A DNA stretch of 64,000 nt from Panagrolaimus kolymaensis (taxonomy: Eukaryota > Nematoda > Chromadorea > Rhabditida > Panagrolaimidae): positions 1,302,001-1,366,000 of the forward strand of contig JAJQJQ010000023.1 in NCBI GenBank assembly GCA_028622995.1, in the 5' to 3' direction. How positions within the stretch are numbered: position 1 is the stretch's first letter; every line of letters begins with the position of its first letter. Shown piece after piece: positions 1 through 11,143 of this stretch. The position numbers and the translations under genes were made by a program. Under the pieces are notes generated by a model. It had not been told where the DNA came from, ran no database searches, and saw only the letters and a list, made by a program, of their open reading frames with translations.

Positions 1-447
1 GAATGGCGATCCTTTTAATATTTTTTGTATTAGCATTGTTCAAAAACTCTCAATTAATTACATTTTTTTAAACAACAAAAAAATTAAGAATTAAGCTGAT
101 TTATTTTTTTGTACTCAAAAGATAAGGGAAAAATATTTATAACTATGGTGTGCTTGATGATAGTAATCCAACATTATGAACTCATGGTTGTTTTTGTTCC
201 ACAAATTATTGCTAATAGCATCAAATACACCTGAGTAAAAAAATATTGAGGGAATTAAGCGCCCTTTGTTAAAAAAATGAAGATGAGATTAGTATTGAAA
301 TTTTTGGGGCACATATTTGTCACAATTTTTTTTTTCATTATTACTTTTATTTTTTTGATTTAAAGCATGAATGCCTTTTAACATTTTTTTTAAAGAAACA
401 ATCAGTTTCTTTCTTTGTCTATGGCATTTTACATTTTTCTTTTGAGA
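1..447. other. AT-rich intergenic sequence left of Helitron 1
   Basis: No coding exon, RNA gene or repeat that I can support. The right edge is set by the Helitron 3' terminus (CTAG on the minus strand, followed by T). Confidence 0.5.
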
Positions 448-458
448 CTAGGCAAGAA

Positions 459-475
459 GCGGCGCTCCGCGCCGC
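459..475 (-). repeat. Helitron 1 3'-terminal hairpin
   Basis: Minus strand GCGGCGC, loop GGA, GCGCCGC: seven perfect GC-rich pairs in an otherwise AT-rich region. It is followed by TTCTTGC and then CTAG at 451-448. In Helitrons this hairpin acts as the transposition terminator. Confidence 0.8.
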
Positions 476-780
476 CATGTCTATTAATTAATTTATTTTT
501 TTTACATAAAATTTAGTTTATATATTATTTACAATACAAAAATTTGTAGAATTTTTTATTACATATAACTATTTTATAATTTTAACTTTATAACAAACAT
601 ATTACATAGAATAAATAAAGGATTTTATTAATAGAAAATTAAGAGAACTTTAAAGTTTGTTTTTGAAAGTTGAGAGAAATTTTGGAGTTGTTTGTTTGAA
701 GTTGATAAAAGTTTTGAAGTTTGTTTTTCGAAGTTGAGAGAAGTTTTGAAGTTAACATAGACTAAAAACAAAACATTATT

Positions 781-782
<2 letters not shown>

Positions 783-829
<47 letters not shown>
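783..829. repeat. TAA trinucleotide microsatellite
   Basis: About 15 consecutive TAA units, lying inside the 3' non-coding part of Helitron 1. Confidence 0.9.
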
Positions 830-830
<1 letters not shown>

Positions 831-907
831 CTAACAGTTTCACCAGAATTACACCAACGTAGATAGTGGATAAGCCAGCATAATAAATTTTGAATTGAAA
901 TTTTCGT

Positions 908-1250
908 TCATGTATTGAGATCATAATATAATTTTGAGATGGCGAAACAAATTCTGAATTTGAAATAAGCGATCAACAATGAAGAGAATGTCCTAAAAAC
1001 AAACAAAATAACAAAATAAAATATTAAGAAAAAAAACTTACTGTCCATCAGAATGCCTTCTTGGTATAAAGTTGAATGAATGAATATTTTGTGAGAATAA
1101 AGATGCTGCTTGGTGTTTGCTCCTATCTGAAATAAAAAAGAAAATAAATAAAAATAAAATAAAAGACTTACCTCCTGCTCCAACTCTCACCCAACTCCAA
1201 AACGCTGCATACCCTGCAGTAGGGGACCACCATAAAGGTGGTTTAAAATA
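908..1250 (-). other. Exon-like segments inside Helitron 1
   Basis: Downstream of the transposase stop, on the same strand, three segments are bounded by strong splice signals. The first ends at a GTAAGT donor near 1171. The second runs from a TTTCAG acceptor at about 1128 to a GTAAGT donor near 1041. The third starts after TTTTTAG near 994. One reading frame stays open across all three and ends at a stop at 908-910; the deduced peptide begins near PPLWWSPTAGYAAFW and ends KLYYDLNT. I recognise no domain. This could be a captured gene fragment, which Helitrons are known to acquire, or an alternative 3' tail of the element's transcript. Confidence 0.3.
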
Positions 1251-1360
1251 GATCCTCCGAAGAGTTCGTCAATTAAGAAATTGGTTAAGTATAAATAATT
1301 TGCCACGTATTTTATAAACTAAAAATTTGCCACCATATCGTTTTTACGCCGCTTTACCTC

Positions 1361-4300
1361 CTAATTAATTATTTCCTTGTAAACATAATTTTTAACTTTA
1401 TTATTCATTCGCTGTTGTCCGAAATATATTTTTAATGCAGACCACCTTTTTACTCGAGAACATGCAACGTACATTTGCCCATGATTAAAAACGTCTTTTC
1501 GCAAATCAATTCCAACAATTTCAAATGTTTGGCCCTGGCTTTTATTAATGGTCATAGCAAATGCTATTTTCACCGGAAATTGTCTTCGAGCCAATGTGAA
1601 GGGATAATTTTCTTCGTTATAAAGTAGAATTCGATGAATCATGACAACGTCACCTTTTTTATCACCAGTTAGAATTTTGCATTGCAATGTATTGTTCATT
1701 AAGCCAATAACCAATAGTCTTGTTCCATTGCATAATCCTTCCGTCTGACTAAGATTTCGAATGAGCATAATTACTGTATTTTTTCGTAAACGGAGTTCAT
1801 GAGGTGGTAATGATGGAGGATTTAAGCTGTTTAAATATTCTTGGGTTAAAAGTTCTTGCAAAGCTTCACCTTCGATTGCCGAATCGATGCTACTATATAT
1901 TTTTTCGCCTTCTGCAGGTAACATTGCGACTACATCGGTGTTTAATTCATCAACATCTGCATTTCTTGCCGAAAGAATAGCTGAATTTGAAACATCATTA
2001 AAACGATTTTGTCTGATTAAATTACCGTATACTTCTTCAACTAAATCGTTTTCAGTAATAAAATCGGTAGGTATTTCAAAATTGTCATTTTCATCGTTTA
2101 TTTTACCTTCGCCGATTTCTAAAAGATATTTTGCAAATTCAGTTTCTTCAGCATCAGCGCGCATGTTTTGGTGTAATTTAAATTGTTCAAAATTTTTCCA
2201 TAGGTTGCTGAATTTAATTGATAAATTTACACATTCAGAGCGTGTTCCGTTTTTTCGAACAGGTAATAGTTGACGGAAATCACCACCAAGTACAACAATT
2301 TTACCACCAAAAGGTTCATCAATTTTAGTAAAATCCCGTAAAGTTCTATCCATAATTTCAAAAGCATATCGTGGTGCCATTGGGGTTTCATCACAAATGA
2401 AAACATCTGTATTTTTCAAATTTTCTGCTTGTTTTGTTTTTGGGGTTAAAATTGAATTTGAGTCCGAATAGAGAGGAACAGGTAACCCAATAGTTTTATG
2501 AATAGTTTTTCCACTTGGTAATAAAATTGCAGCAATGCCAGTAAAAGCCATAGTTTGAACTTTTTTACCTTTAAAGCGTAACAAATGCCATAATGTTTTA
2601 TAAACGTAAGTTTTTCCAGATCCTCCTGGGCCGTCAAGATAATAAAGTTTTTGGGAATTTTCATTCATATTTTCGCTTGCATTTAAAATTTTATTAACAA
2701 TTTCCTTTTGCTTTTCATTCATGGTGGCATACATTTGTTCGCCGATAGTTTGGTCAAATGAGGGATCATAACAATCATATTCATCGTCGAAATTAATATT
2801 TTGATCCATTGTTGGGAAATCGGCTATTGTTTTGTCTTCATTTTCTAATAACCTGATAATTTCTCGATAAGCTTTTTGGATTGCAGTCTCTACGGGCATT
2901 GAAATAGCAAAGTCTTCTGCCATGTCTTCTTTGAATTCCTCCCATAAATCTTGTGGCGCTAATGGTGAGCAATGAATTAAAAGTCGGATAAATAAAGAAC
3001 GCATTTGGTATGGTAACAATGAAACTCGAGCTTCGGAAAGAACACGATACCATTCTTTATCGTCTTCAACCAAACCCAATTCTAAGCAAGCTTCAGTAAA
3101 AGTTTGATAAATTTTTTCATCAACAGTTTTCAATTCATCGTAACTTGTTGCACCTTTGACATGATTTAAAAGGATCCGAAGATGGAATAATTCTTGATTT
3201 GTGGGAGAAACGGTGTACATTCTGCCGAGATTATTAAAAGCACCTTTACGTGTATTCCATTGAAATTTATTTGTTGTTTTATCTTTACCCCAAGTGAAAT
3301 GTTCGGGTATTTCGCCATAAAAATAGTCTTTTGCTTTAGGATCTCGTTTGTTCAATTCAAAGTAATCCATTAACATTGTATTTTTATCTAAAGCAGCTTG
3401 TAAACCATCAATATTTTCTGCGTCAATAAAATTTACACTTTGTTCATTTGGTAAATGAAGGGGAAGTCGAGTAATAGAATGGCTTTTTCCATGCAATTCG
3501 AATTTAAAAATTCTCCAAGCTGCTTCTGCTGCACCCATATAACGGCTATTTAAAAATGATTCACATTCGTCATATTGGACAACACCATCAACAATTTTAA
3601 TAGCAGCTGCATCATGACCTTTAAAAATGTATTTGTACAAATATTTTACTGCTTTTATGGATGAAACAACTTCAACATTTATATGACAATTCATTAAAAG
3701 TAGGAGATTTGGGCAATGAGGAACGACATATTTGTTATCAATGACAAATCCTGAATTTTTTGTAAAGGATGTTCCGTTATCAGGTCTTGCATATGTTGGA
3801 TAAGCATCTTCATCAAGAGTTGTTTCTTCTTGGAAATTTTTAGGGAAACCTTTTGAACATTTTCCATCTTTTTCACATCGAAAACCGCAAGGCCCATGAA
3901 TCATGTGAGTTGAAACTAAATTGAACAAATTTGGGAATTTTTCTTGATCAGGTAATTGTGCACTTATATATCGATTAATTACTTCAGCTGTTCGCATTTT
4001 ATAGTCACCTTCCAAAGTTACCAACAAATGAGCATGTGGAAGGCCTCTTTTTTGGAATTCAATAGTATAAACGTAAGCTTTACACTCACCAAAATAACCC
4101 TTTTTTTCAATCAAATCGACAACGAAATTTAATTTTTGTTTAAATACTCTTGCAATGAGATCAGGTCTATCGGCAGATGTTTGTCCTGGTAAAAGATTTT
4201 CAACGATTTCGGGCCAATTTGGATTGCAAGTCATCGTAACAAACAAATCGGGTTTTCCAAGTCGGCGAACAATAGCCATTGCATCTTGATAAACTTGTTC

Positions 4301-5761
4301 CATATAACGGGGTGATCCTGTATGAGTTGATGGTAAGATTATTTTGGTACCAATGGAATTTGCATTGTTATCTATTTGGTGTTTTTTCATGAATGCATCA
4401 ATATTCGCATAACTGTCGCGGTAAATTTTATTTTGATTTTTTCGAAGGTATTCAACTCTTTCTTTGATAATTTTTAAAGCTGTGTCAACTAACCATTGTT
4501 GAAAAAGACGACCACCATGTAAAACTGCATTGAATTCACCGTCTCGGATAGAAATTTTAAATTTGGCGTAAGCGCCGCGAGTCAAGTTTTCATTTTTCTT
4601 ACCAAATAATTTTTTCATTTCATGGTGCCATATAGGTTGACCGTAAGGGAAGAAAATGGGATAAAGCCATGGTTCAACATTTTTATCCAATGCATTTACA
4701 GTTTTTAAATGACGACCTTCTTTATCGTAAATTGTAACGTATGAATCGGGGATTTCGCCGTCATCCGATGTAGCAAAAACTGCAGCAACTTCATTTGATG
4801 TTTGCAAATTAAAACGGCGTGGATCGACACCTTTTTTAAGACTAAAATGCATTGATAAATTTAAAGGTGGAGTTCCATTTTGAGCAGCCAAACTTTGTTG
4901 CATTTCATATTGCTCATACATCATTTTAAAAGCTTGGGCGTGACAATTTATTTGGCTCAAGGTAACCGACAAAATTTTAGTGATTTCGGTATTGAGATTT
5001 GAAAAAGTTTGTAAACGGGTTTCTGCTGCTTCAAGTGGATCTGTAAAATATAGTTGTCCGTATGATTTAGGTTCATTTTCGGCATTTCTAAGGGCTGTGT
5101 TGATTTGATTATAAACTTGTCCTTGAACAACGAATGAATAAGGCCCTGGACGATTAATTCCAAATTTTACAATATCTGCATTAAATGAAGCAAAAGCATG
5201 TACGCTGTTATATAACCGAATATTATCTCTGAATTCTTTAATATCGAAAAGCTTTTTAAGTTCTTCAGGGTAAGGAAGTTCAGCTGATAAACTTAAGCTA
5301 CTACCATGTTGACAACATAAGCTAAAAGATAAACCTTTATTGCTAACCTTTTCATTTTCAAAATGTTTTGAGCTACAATGGGTGCATTCAAAGTTCATGG
5401 GTCCAAGATAATGTTGTTGCGTATCATCGTCAATTTCTTTGCCTCCTGCAGCTAATTGATTTTTTGGTCTACGTTTATTTCTCATGGCAGTTTTATTTTG
5501 TTGGTTTCTTTCAGTTATTTCAGCTTCAGACAGTGTTAATCTTTTATTTTGCATATGATTACGCATGCTTTCATTTTCAGCCTCTTTTTCAGCTTCTGAT
5601 AAAGTGGATCTTCTCTCTTGCAACCGTTTTTTTTCATCTTGTTTCTGTTCCTCTGGCATATTTGATCTACGGTTTTTATCATACTCAGCTCTACGTCTTT
5701 TTAGATCAGCTTGATGAATAGCTTCTTGCGAAGCAGTTCTTTTTATAGGTTTCCTTCCCAT
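1361..5761 (-). CDS. Helitron Rep/PIF1-type helicase (Helitron 1)
   Basis: An intact single-exon 1466-aa transposase for rolling-circle transposition. A basic, glutamate-rich coiled-coil N-terminus (about residues 1-110) is followed by a Cys/His stretch (CTHCSSKHF). The Rep nuclease has its HUH motif at LPHAHLLV (His576 and His578) and the two-tyrosine motif YLYKYIFKG (Tyr707 and Tyr711 spaced as catalytic tyrosines). The SF1 helicase has Walker A GPGGSGKT at 1044-1051, then DETPMAPR, LGGDFRQLLPV, KSQGQTFEI and YVACSRV. There are no internal stops or frameshifts, so the protein may be functional. It differs in sequence and length from the second Helitron protein at 29374-34728 and belongs to another family. 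Expected to nick and transfer single-stranded DNA and unwind it in the nucleus. Confidence 0.95.
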   Translation of the reverse strand: MGRKPIKRTASQEAIHQADLKRRRAEYDKNRRSNMPEEQKQDEKKRLQERRSTLSEAEKEAENESMRNHMQNKRLTLSEAEITERNQQNKTAMRNKRRPKNQLAAGGKEIDDDTQQHYLGPMNFECTHCSSKHFENEKVSNKGLSFSLCCQHGSSLSLSAELPYPEELKKLFDIKEFRDNIRLYNSVHAFASFNADIVKFGINRPGPYSFVVQGQVYNQINTALRNAENEPKSYGQLYFTDPLEAAETRLQTFSNLNTEITKILSVTLSQINCHAQAFKMMYEQYEMQQSLAAQNGTPPLNLSMHFSLKKGVDPRRFNLQTSNEVAAVFATSDDGEIPDSYVTIYDKEGRHLKTVNALDKNVEPWLYPIFFPYGQPIWHHEMKKLFGKKNENLTRGAYAKFKISIRDGEFNAVLHGGRLFQQWLVDTALKIIKERVEYLRKNQNKIYRDSYANIDAFMKKHQIDNNANSIGTKIILPSTHTGSPRYMEQVYQDAMAIVRRLGKPDLFVTMTCNPNWPEIVENLLPGQTSADRPDLIARVFKQKLNFVVDLIEKKGYFGECKAYVYTIEFQKRGLPHAHLLVTLEGDYKMRTAEVINRYISAQLPDQEKFPNLFNLVSTHMIHGPCGFRCEKDGKCSKGFPKNFQEETTLDEDAYPTYARPDNGTSFTKNSGFVIDNKYVVPHCPNLLLLMNCHINVEVVSSIKAVKYLYKYIFKGHDAAAIKIVDGVVQYDECESFLNSRYMGAAEAAWRIFKFELHGKSHSITRLPLHLPNEQSVNFIDAENIDGLQAALDKNTMLMDYFELNKRDPKAKDYFYGEIPEHFTWGKDKTTNKFQWNTRKGAFNNLGRMYTVSPTNQELFHLRILLNHVKGATSYDELKTVDEKIYQTFTEACLELGLVEDDKEWYRVLSEARVSLLPYQMRSLFIRLLIHCSPLAPQDLWEEFKEDMAEDFAISMPVETAIQKAYREIIRLLENEDKTIADFPTMDQNINFDDEYDCYDPSFDQTIGEQMYATMNEKQKEIVNKILNASENMNENSQKLYYLDGPGGSGKTYVYKTLWHLLRFKGKKVQTMAFTGIAAILLPSGKTIHKTIGLPVPLYSDSNSILTPKTKQAENLKNTDVFICDETPMAPRYAFEIMDRTLRDFTKIDEPFGGKIVVLGGDFRQLLPVRKNGTRSECVNLSIKFSNLWKNFEQFKLHQNMRADAEETEFAKYLLEIGEGKINDENDNFEIPTDFITENDLVEEVYGNLIRQNRFNDVSNSAILSARNADVDELNTDVVAMLPAEGEKIYSSIDSAIEGEALQELLTQEYLNSLNPPSLPPHELRLRKNTVIMLIRNLSQTEGLCNGTRLLVIGLMNNTLQCKILTGDKKGDVVMIHRILLYNEENYPFTLARRQFPVKIAFAMTINKSQGQTFEIVGIDLRKDVFNHGQMYVACSRVKRWSALKIYFGQQRMNNKVKNYVYKEIIN

Positions 5762-5829
5762 TGGTTAAACAAAAGTAAGACAAAAAAATAAAAAGAATAA
5801 AGATATATAAATTCTCCCGAAAGAGTTAA

Positions 5830-5892
5830 TGCTTAAGATCACCGAAGTTACCTCAAGGTAGTGCTTAAGACCGCCGAAGAGATCCCAAGGTA
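5830..5892. repeat. Two direct repeats of about 31 bp
   Basis: TGCTTAAGATCACCGAAG (from 5830) recurs as TGCTTAAGACCGCCGAAG (from 5862), each followed by an ending CAAGGTA; the period is 32 bp. The pair lies just 5' of the Helitron 1 transposase start and may be part of its leader. Confidence 0.6.
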
Positions 5893-6153
5893 TGAATGGT
5901 TTTAAGGCCCAAGTTACCTTTAAAAACAAAATTTCGTTTGATAGCAAAATCAGGTTTTTGCTGTGAGCTATTAGCAAGAGAGCTTCAAGGTCACCGTTTG
6001 CGAGCAAGTTTGCAAAATTTATTTGAAGCTTTTTGCTTCTGCGCTTTTATTGGGTTTTTAAGTATATGCAAATTAAATTCAAATAGGCGTATGAAAAAAG
6101 TTTTACTATTTTTTATTTTCATTCAAATTATAATTAGGTTTTCTTCCTTTAGA

Positions 6154-8203
6154 TGAAACATTTGCAAGTGGATTGGATCCTTTGGGTATATTTGGATCTT
6201 TCTTTGGATCTTGGATCTTTTAGCATATTTGGATCTTTTAGTATATTTGGATACCTCACATTCAACCGCCGCTCATCATCGCTTCGTTTTTATGCAATGA
6301 AAATTTCTTACTTTGAGGTTTCATTCAAATATTATGTAAATTTTTTTCATTTATTTTTCATTTTCCCATGGAAGATTTCCATGTGAGTACAAACACACAC
6401 TCAAAATTACTAGGAAGGACTGCAGCTTTTTTTGAAATTGAGTTTATTGAGTTCAAAAATGCTAAATCTTTTAAGCAAAAATAGTTAAAAGAATTCAATT
6501 TTGGCTAATTTATAGATTTCATGCAATGATAAGCTTTTGAAAAATATTTATATTAAGCCAGCATACTGTAGCCTCATTGCCTTCAACAAAATATTGTTTA
6601 AAAAACATGAACGCTAGTATTATAAAGATCTTAGTTGGATTATGATTTCATTTTTTAATATATAAAGTTTGGGTTGTTTGAAAAACAGTTTCCTCAACAA
6701 AGTTTGAAGAATAAAAAAATTAGTTATCAAAGTTCTGAACATTATAAAACTAGGATCAGATAAATTTTGATTTTGCATCGCCCTAAAACGTACGATAAAT
6801 TACTAATAATTCAGCTAAAGAATTCTTCGCTATTGTTTATTTTACGTATGACTAACAACATAAAGCTGACTGATACAGTATCTCTTTCCTTTTCTGTTTT
6901 CTTCAAAAGTATTTTTGTTCATTTGGACTATTACTGACTTTTTTTCTTACCTTTGTTTAATATATTTTTTCAAAATAGCCATCTTTATTTCAAGAAATAA
7001 TTTTAAAAATTTATTTTTTTGCGACAATTATTTTGTCAATTATCTGCCTCTAAATATTTTAATATTTTACAAAAAAAGGTTTTCTAATTAAAATAATTTT
7101 TCAAACTTATATCTCAAATTATAAAAATTAAAGAGTATATTTAAAGTAATTTTTAGTACATAGTTTCAAGTTCAGTGGACCTAAAATTGTTCCCGCCTAT
7201 TTTTAGTTGAAACTCTGCTTTAGCTTATTCAGCAATTAATAGACTTTTGTTTTAAAGCTTTCACAGTCGTATGCTTCAATGAAAGCGAACTTTACTTGTT
7301 TACTTTTTATTTTAGCTTTTAAGATTATACACAAATAAAGCTTTAGATTTTCTTATCTTTGTAAGTACTGTATCTCCCGCTTTTTTTCTTCATAAATGCT
7401 AAATTTCTCTTATAAATCTGGATGTAGTAGTATTGCAAATAGTTTATTTTTGAAACCTTAGAAATAATTTTGTATTTTGAACAGATAATTTTAAAATGTT
7501 TATAAAAAACAACGACTTTACTATTGTTTTTTTCATAAAAAAAGAGATGTTTGTCTAATAAAAAAAATTTTTATCCTAAAAAAGTAAACAAAATTAGTAA
7601 AATTGTAGGATTAGAATTGTTTGTTTTTACATAACTCGTCGTATTTGAAGTTTTAGCGATTTATTTAAAATAATAATTCAAATCTTTGGATTCACTTTAT
7701 ATCGGCAAATTCAATATTTGAACTTTGAAGAAGCCATAGAGAGATAATACGATAGTTGCTCGCTTGGCTTCCAACCGGTATATTATTCTTTTTGCTTGTT
7801 TCTGTGTTTTTATTTTTTATCTCCAAAAAAAATATATCACTTAAAAGGCTTTAATAGGAATTTGATTTAATAAAAAAGCAATTAACTTTTCACACTTTTT
7901 TTTAACAAGAAGGATGTGACTCCTAGACTTTCTTTTGTGGTTACATGGTGGATTTCCTCATTAACTAATGGCTTTTTTTCAATTTATTTTTTTTTCTTCT
8001 CTCTTTCAAATAAATATTTAATCCTTCTATCCATAACAACAAGGAGAATATTTTTTGTTTTTTTCATTCGTGAAAATTCCTTAATCCGATGGATTTGAAA
8101 ATAAAATTCCTTAAAAGATTATTATCAAAAGAAAGAAGGTGGACTCTTTCATATTTGTTTGCCTGCCCCTTAGCTGCTTTTTTGCCCTGCCCTGCTCAAT
8201 ACC
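6154..8203. other. Intergenic AT-rich sequence with GGATCTTT-type repeats
   Basis: Between Helitron 1 and the NIM1-like kinase. At 6172-6251 a degenerate minisatellite repeats TTTGGATCTTT or TTTGGATCTTTTAG about six times; this part may still belong to the Helitron. The rest is AT-rich with poly-T and poly-A runs and no exon I can support. Confidence 0.5.
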
Positions 8204-8213
8204 TATATAAAAG
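8204..8213 (+). promoter_or_regulatory. Possible TATA box of the NIM1-like kinase
   Basis: TATATAAAAG lies about 95 bp upstream of the start codon at 8307, after a CT/GC-richer stretch. Its position and match suit a core promoter; no other evidence. Confidence 0.4.
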
Positions 8214-8306
8214 AACGTGAATTCTGCCATTTTCTCTTTACTTTCTTTCTTTAATTTTTTTTGTTACCTTTGAAGGAAAGCCGGATAAAAAAAAATAAGA
8301 ATAAGG

Positions 8307-10967
8307 ATGACTTTGGCTTCTGAAAAACCTTATCCCGCTCCATCGCCAGGTTATGAAGAATCTTTATCATCTTCGTTGGAATCCCTCGAATTGAGGAATA
8401 ATCAAAAGATGTCAGCTGAAAGCGATGAAAGTGGAATCGCTACTTCGATATCGTCTGCTTCAACCACTTCGAAACCTTTTCCTAAAAGCATGGCAGCTTC
8501 CATTGCTGCAAGACATAAATTTGAAAAGGTTTGATATCTTTGTGGATTGGCTTTTGGGGTTCTTAAAAATTATACACTTTTGAAGTAAATGAGCTTCATC
8601 TTTGCTTAGAAATTCTAACATTGAGCGATTTGGAAAATCCTGTTTGAGTAACATGTGAAAAAAACTTAAAAATTATGACATTTAACAAATACAAAAATTC
8701 AAACTTTTTCAAAAATCCACATTCTTACAATTCCATTTTTTAGGCACCAACTCTCACGTGCTCTTCATCCGAAGATCATCCATCCGATGATATTCCTCGC
8801 CATGCTTCAACATCCTCCCTTCCAGCCTTTCCAGTCCCATCACAATCCTTGTATGAAAAAACTAAACTTCAACTTGAAGAGGATGAAGCAGTTCAACGTG
8901 AAATATCCCTTGGTAAAAGGATAGGCTTTTACCGATTAGGAAAAGAATTGGGAGCTGGAAATTTTTCTAAAGTTAAGCTTGGAATTCATTGTTTAACAAA
9001 AGAAAAAGTAGCTGTAAAAATTATGGATAAATCTAAAATGGATCAAAAAGCTCAACGACTTCTTTCACGAGAAATCGTTTCAATGGAATTATTACATCAT
9101 CCAAACGTAATACGACTTTTTGAAGTGATCGAAACCCTTTCAAAAGTTTATTTAATGATGGAATATGCCGCCGGTGGAGAACTTTATACATATGTTCATG
9201 AAAATGGAAAATTAACGGAAGAAACAGCAAAACCTATTTTTGCTCAACTTGTATCAGCTGTGGCCCATTTAGTAAGTTAATGTATATTTTTCTTTCCCAC
9301 TTTAACGACTTTTCGCATTTACCTAAATTTTTTGTCATATTGATTTCTCCAAAAAAAACTTTACAAATTTGTCATTTTTTCTCCCCGGTTGATTCAATTC
9401 ATATTGAAGCTTTATGGATACATTTTGAGTAATGAAAACGTCAATGTTTAATACCATTTGAAATTGACATCAAATCATAGTTAAAATTATAGAATTTTTA
9501 TATTTTTCGATTTATTCTCTTAAAATATAAATATTACGCATTAGCTTAGGGTTACTCACTCACTTCCATATGACCATAGATAACAACAGATATATGAGCC
9601 AATGTGTTTTAATCCTAAAAGATTTTATTTTGGTGTCTTCTTTGACTTGCTTAAATATTATCTCTTTGGTAGCTAAAAACATGAAGTTTCAAATGTTTAA
9701 TGCCTTTTTAATAAATCCATTATCCTTTAAAAATGGAAAAAGCAGATTTGTGAAAAGAAGCAGAAGTAAAAAAAAACGAAAACTTTGCACTCTTTGTAGC
9801 TTCCTTCTTCTTCTTTTTTTTGATGCTGCTGTTAAAACTTATTTATTCTTTTTATTTTATAATTCTTTAATAGATGCTAGGTAGCTATTAAAACAATAAT
9901 TAACTGTCAAAAAAGGAACCAAAAAAAAAGTACGAAATAATTGTTTTTGATGACGAAAAAAGAGTGTTACTGTAGTTAGTTAAAGATATCACCATCTTCT
10001 TTTAAAATAATCCTTTCTTTGTGAATAAACTTTTGCTAATTACCATTCTAATTTTAGCACGCTAAAGGCATCGTTCATAGAGATATCAAAGCTGAAAATG
10101 TAATTTTTTCTCAACCTGGATGGATTAAACTCGCTGATTTTGGATTTTCATGCAAATACGAGGATGATACCCATTTAACCACCTTTTGTGGTTCACCTCC
10201 ATATGCTGCTCCTGAACTCTTTCGCGATCCAAATTATTTAGGCCCAATGGTCGATGTTTGGGCTTTAGGAGTAACACTTTATTTTATGCTTGTTGGAGTT
10301 ACACCATTTCGAGGCGAAACAGTACAAATCCTCAAAACAAACATTATGAAAGGCACATATACGGTGCCTGAATATGTCAGTGGTTTTGCACAATATGTTA
10401 TTCAACGGCTCCTTTGTATGGAACCACTCAAACGAGCTTCAGTGATTGATATAAAAGTAAGCAAGAAAAAATTTCGAAATCAACCATGTGAAAACGATGT
10501 GTTTGTTTTAGAAAATGTATTGGTTGAGTCAAAGCAAATTCCCTGATTCATATCTTCAAATTTCAATAACCCCTAATGAAAAGAGCTTGAAAACAGATCA
10601 AACAGAAAGAGAAGTTTGGGAAAAATTAAAAGACATCGGAATTGATGATGAAATGATCCGATCAGCTGCTGGTAAAGGAGCCAAAGATGCTATTATTGGA
10701 ACCTATCGAATTATTTTATACCAATGTCAAGCACCCGAACATGAAAAAGAAAGGAATAAGGTTAGTAGTGAAGAAAAAAAAGTAATGTGGAAATGCATAT
10801 TTTTGCAAAGTTTCTTTCAACTTCAAAATCCTCCACGAAACCATAAGAATTAACTAATTGCCATACTTTTATTTTAGGTCAGAGATCATGTTCATCGTAT
10901 AGCAGAAAGAAATAAACGGGCAGAAGAGCAGTTCAATAATCGAAGCAAAACATGCACAATAATTTAA
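8307..10967 (+). CDS. NIM1K: NIM1-like AMPK-related serine/threonine kinase
   Basis: Five exons (8307-8528, 8744-9271, 10058-10456, 10512-10760, 10878-10967) give a 495-aa protein; phases close exactly. The N-terminal 125 residues are Ser-rich. The kinase domain shows the glycine loop GAGNFSKV (144-151), catalytic Lys166 in VAVK, HRD at 257-259, DFG at 277-279 and the activation segment TTFCGSPPYAAPE, whose Thr is the LKB1 site in AMPK-related kinases. The stretch RIGFYRLGKELGAGNFSK is characteristic of NIM1 within this family. A helical region, probably UBA-like, follows (KLKDIGIDDEMIRSAAGKGA). The protein ends in CTII, a possible CaaX prenylation box. Intron 2 is unusually long (786 nt), while the others are short. 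Likely cytosolic, or membrane-linked if prenylated. Confidence 0.93.
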
Positions 10968-11143
10968 TCCGGTGAAAGCATAAAAAATTTGCCTTTTTTT
11001 CTTAATAAAGTTCAAAAAATGTTTTTTCTAAAAACAGAAATGTTTTAAAAAAGTACTAATATTTTTTATTATTGTTTTAAGATTAATAAAAATTTATTTA
11101 AAATTTTATACACAAACATAAATACAAAAAAAAGATTCAAAGA

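Larger units (their letters stand above)
448..6153 (-). mobile_element. Helitron 1 (autonomous, minus strand)
   Basis: The transposase gene lies at 1361-5761. On the minus strand the element ends in a perfect 7-bp-stem hairpin (459-475), then 7 nt, then CTAG, and the next host base is T. This is the textbook Helitron 3' end, a hairpin shortly before CTRR with insertion between A and T. The 5' end is not certain. Helitrons start with TC after A; candidates on the minus strand are TCTAAAGG starting at 6153 and TCTATAAA starting at 6516. The right boundary given is therefore provisional. Between the transposase stop and the hairpin lie exon-like segments (908-1250) and a TAA microsatellite. Confidence 0.62.
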
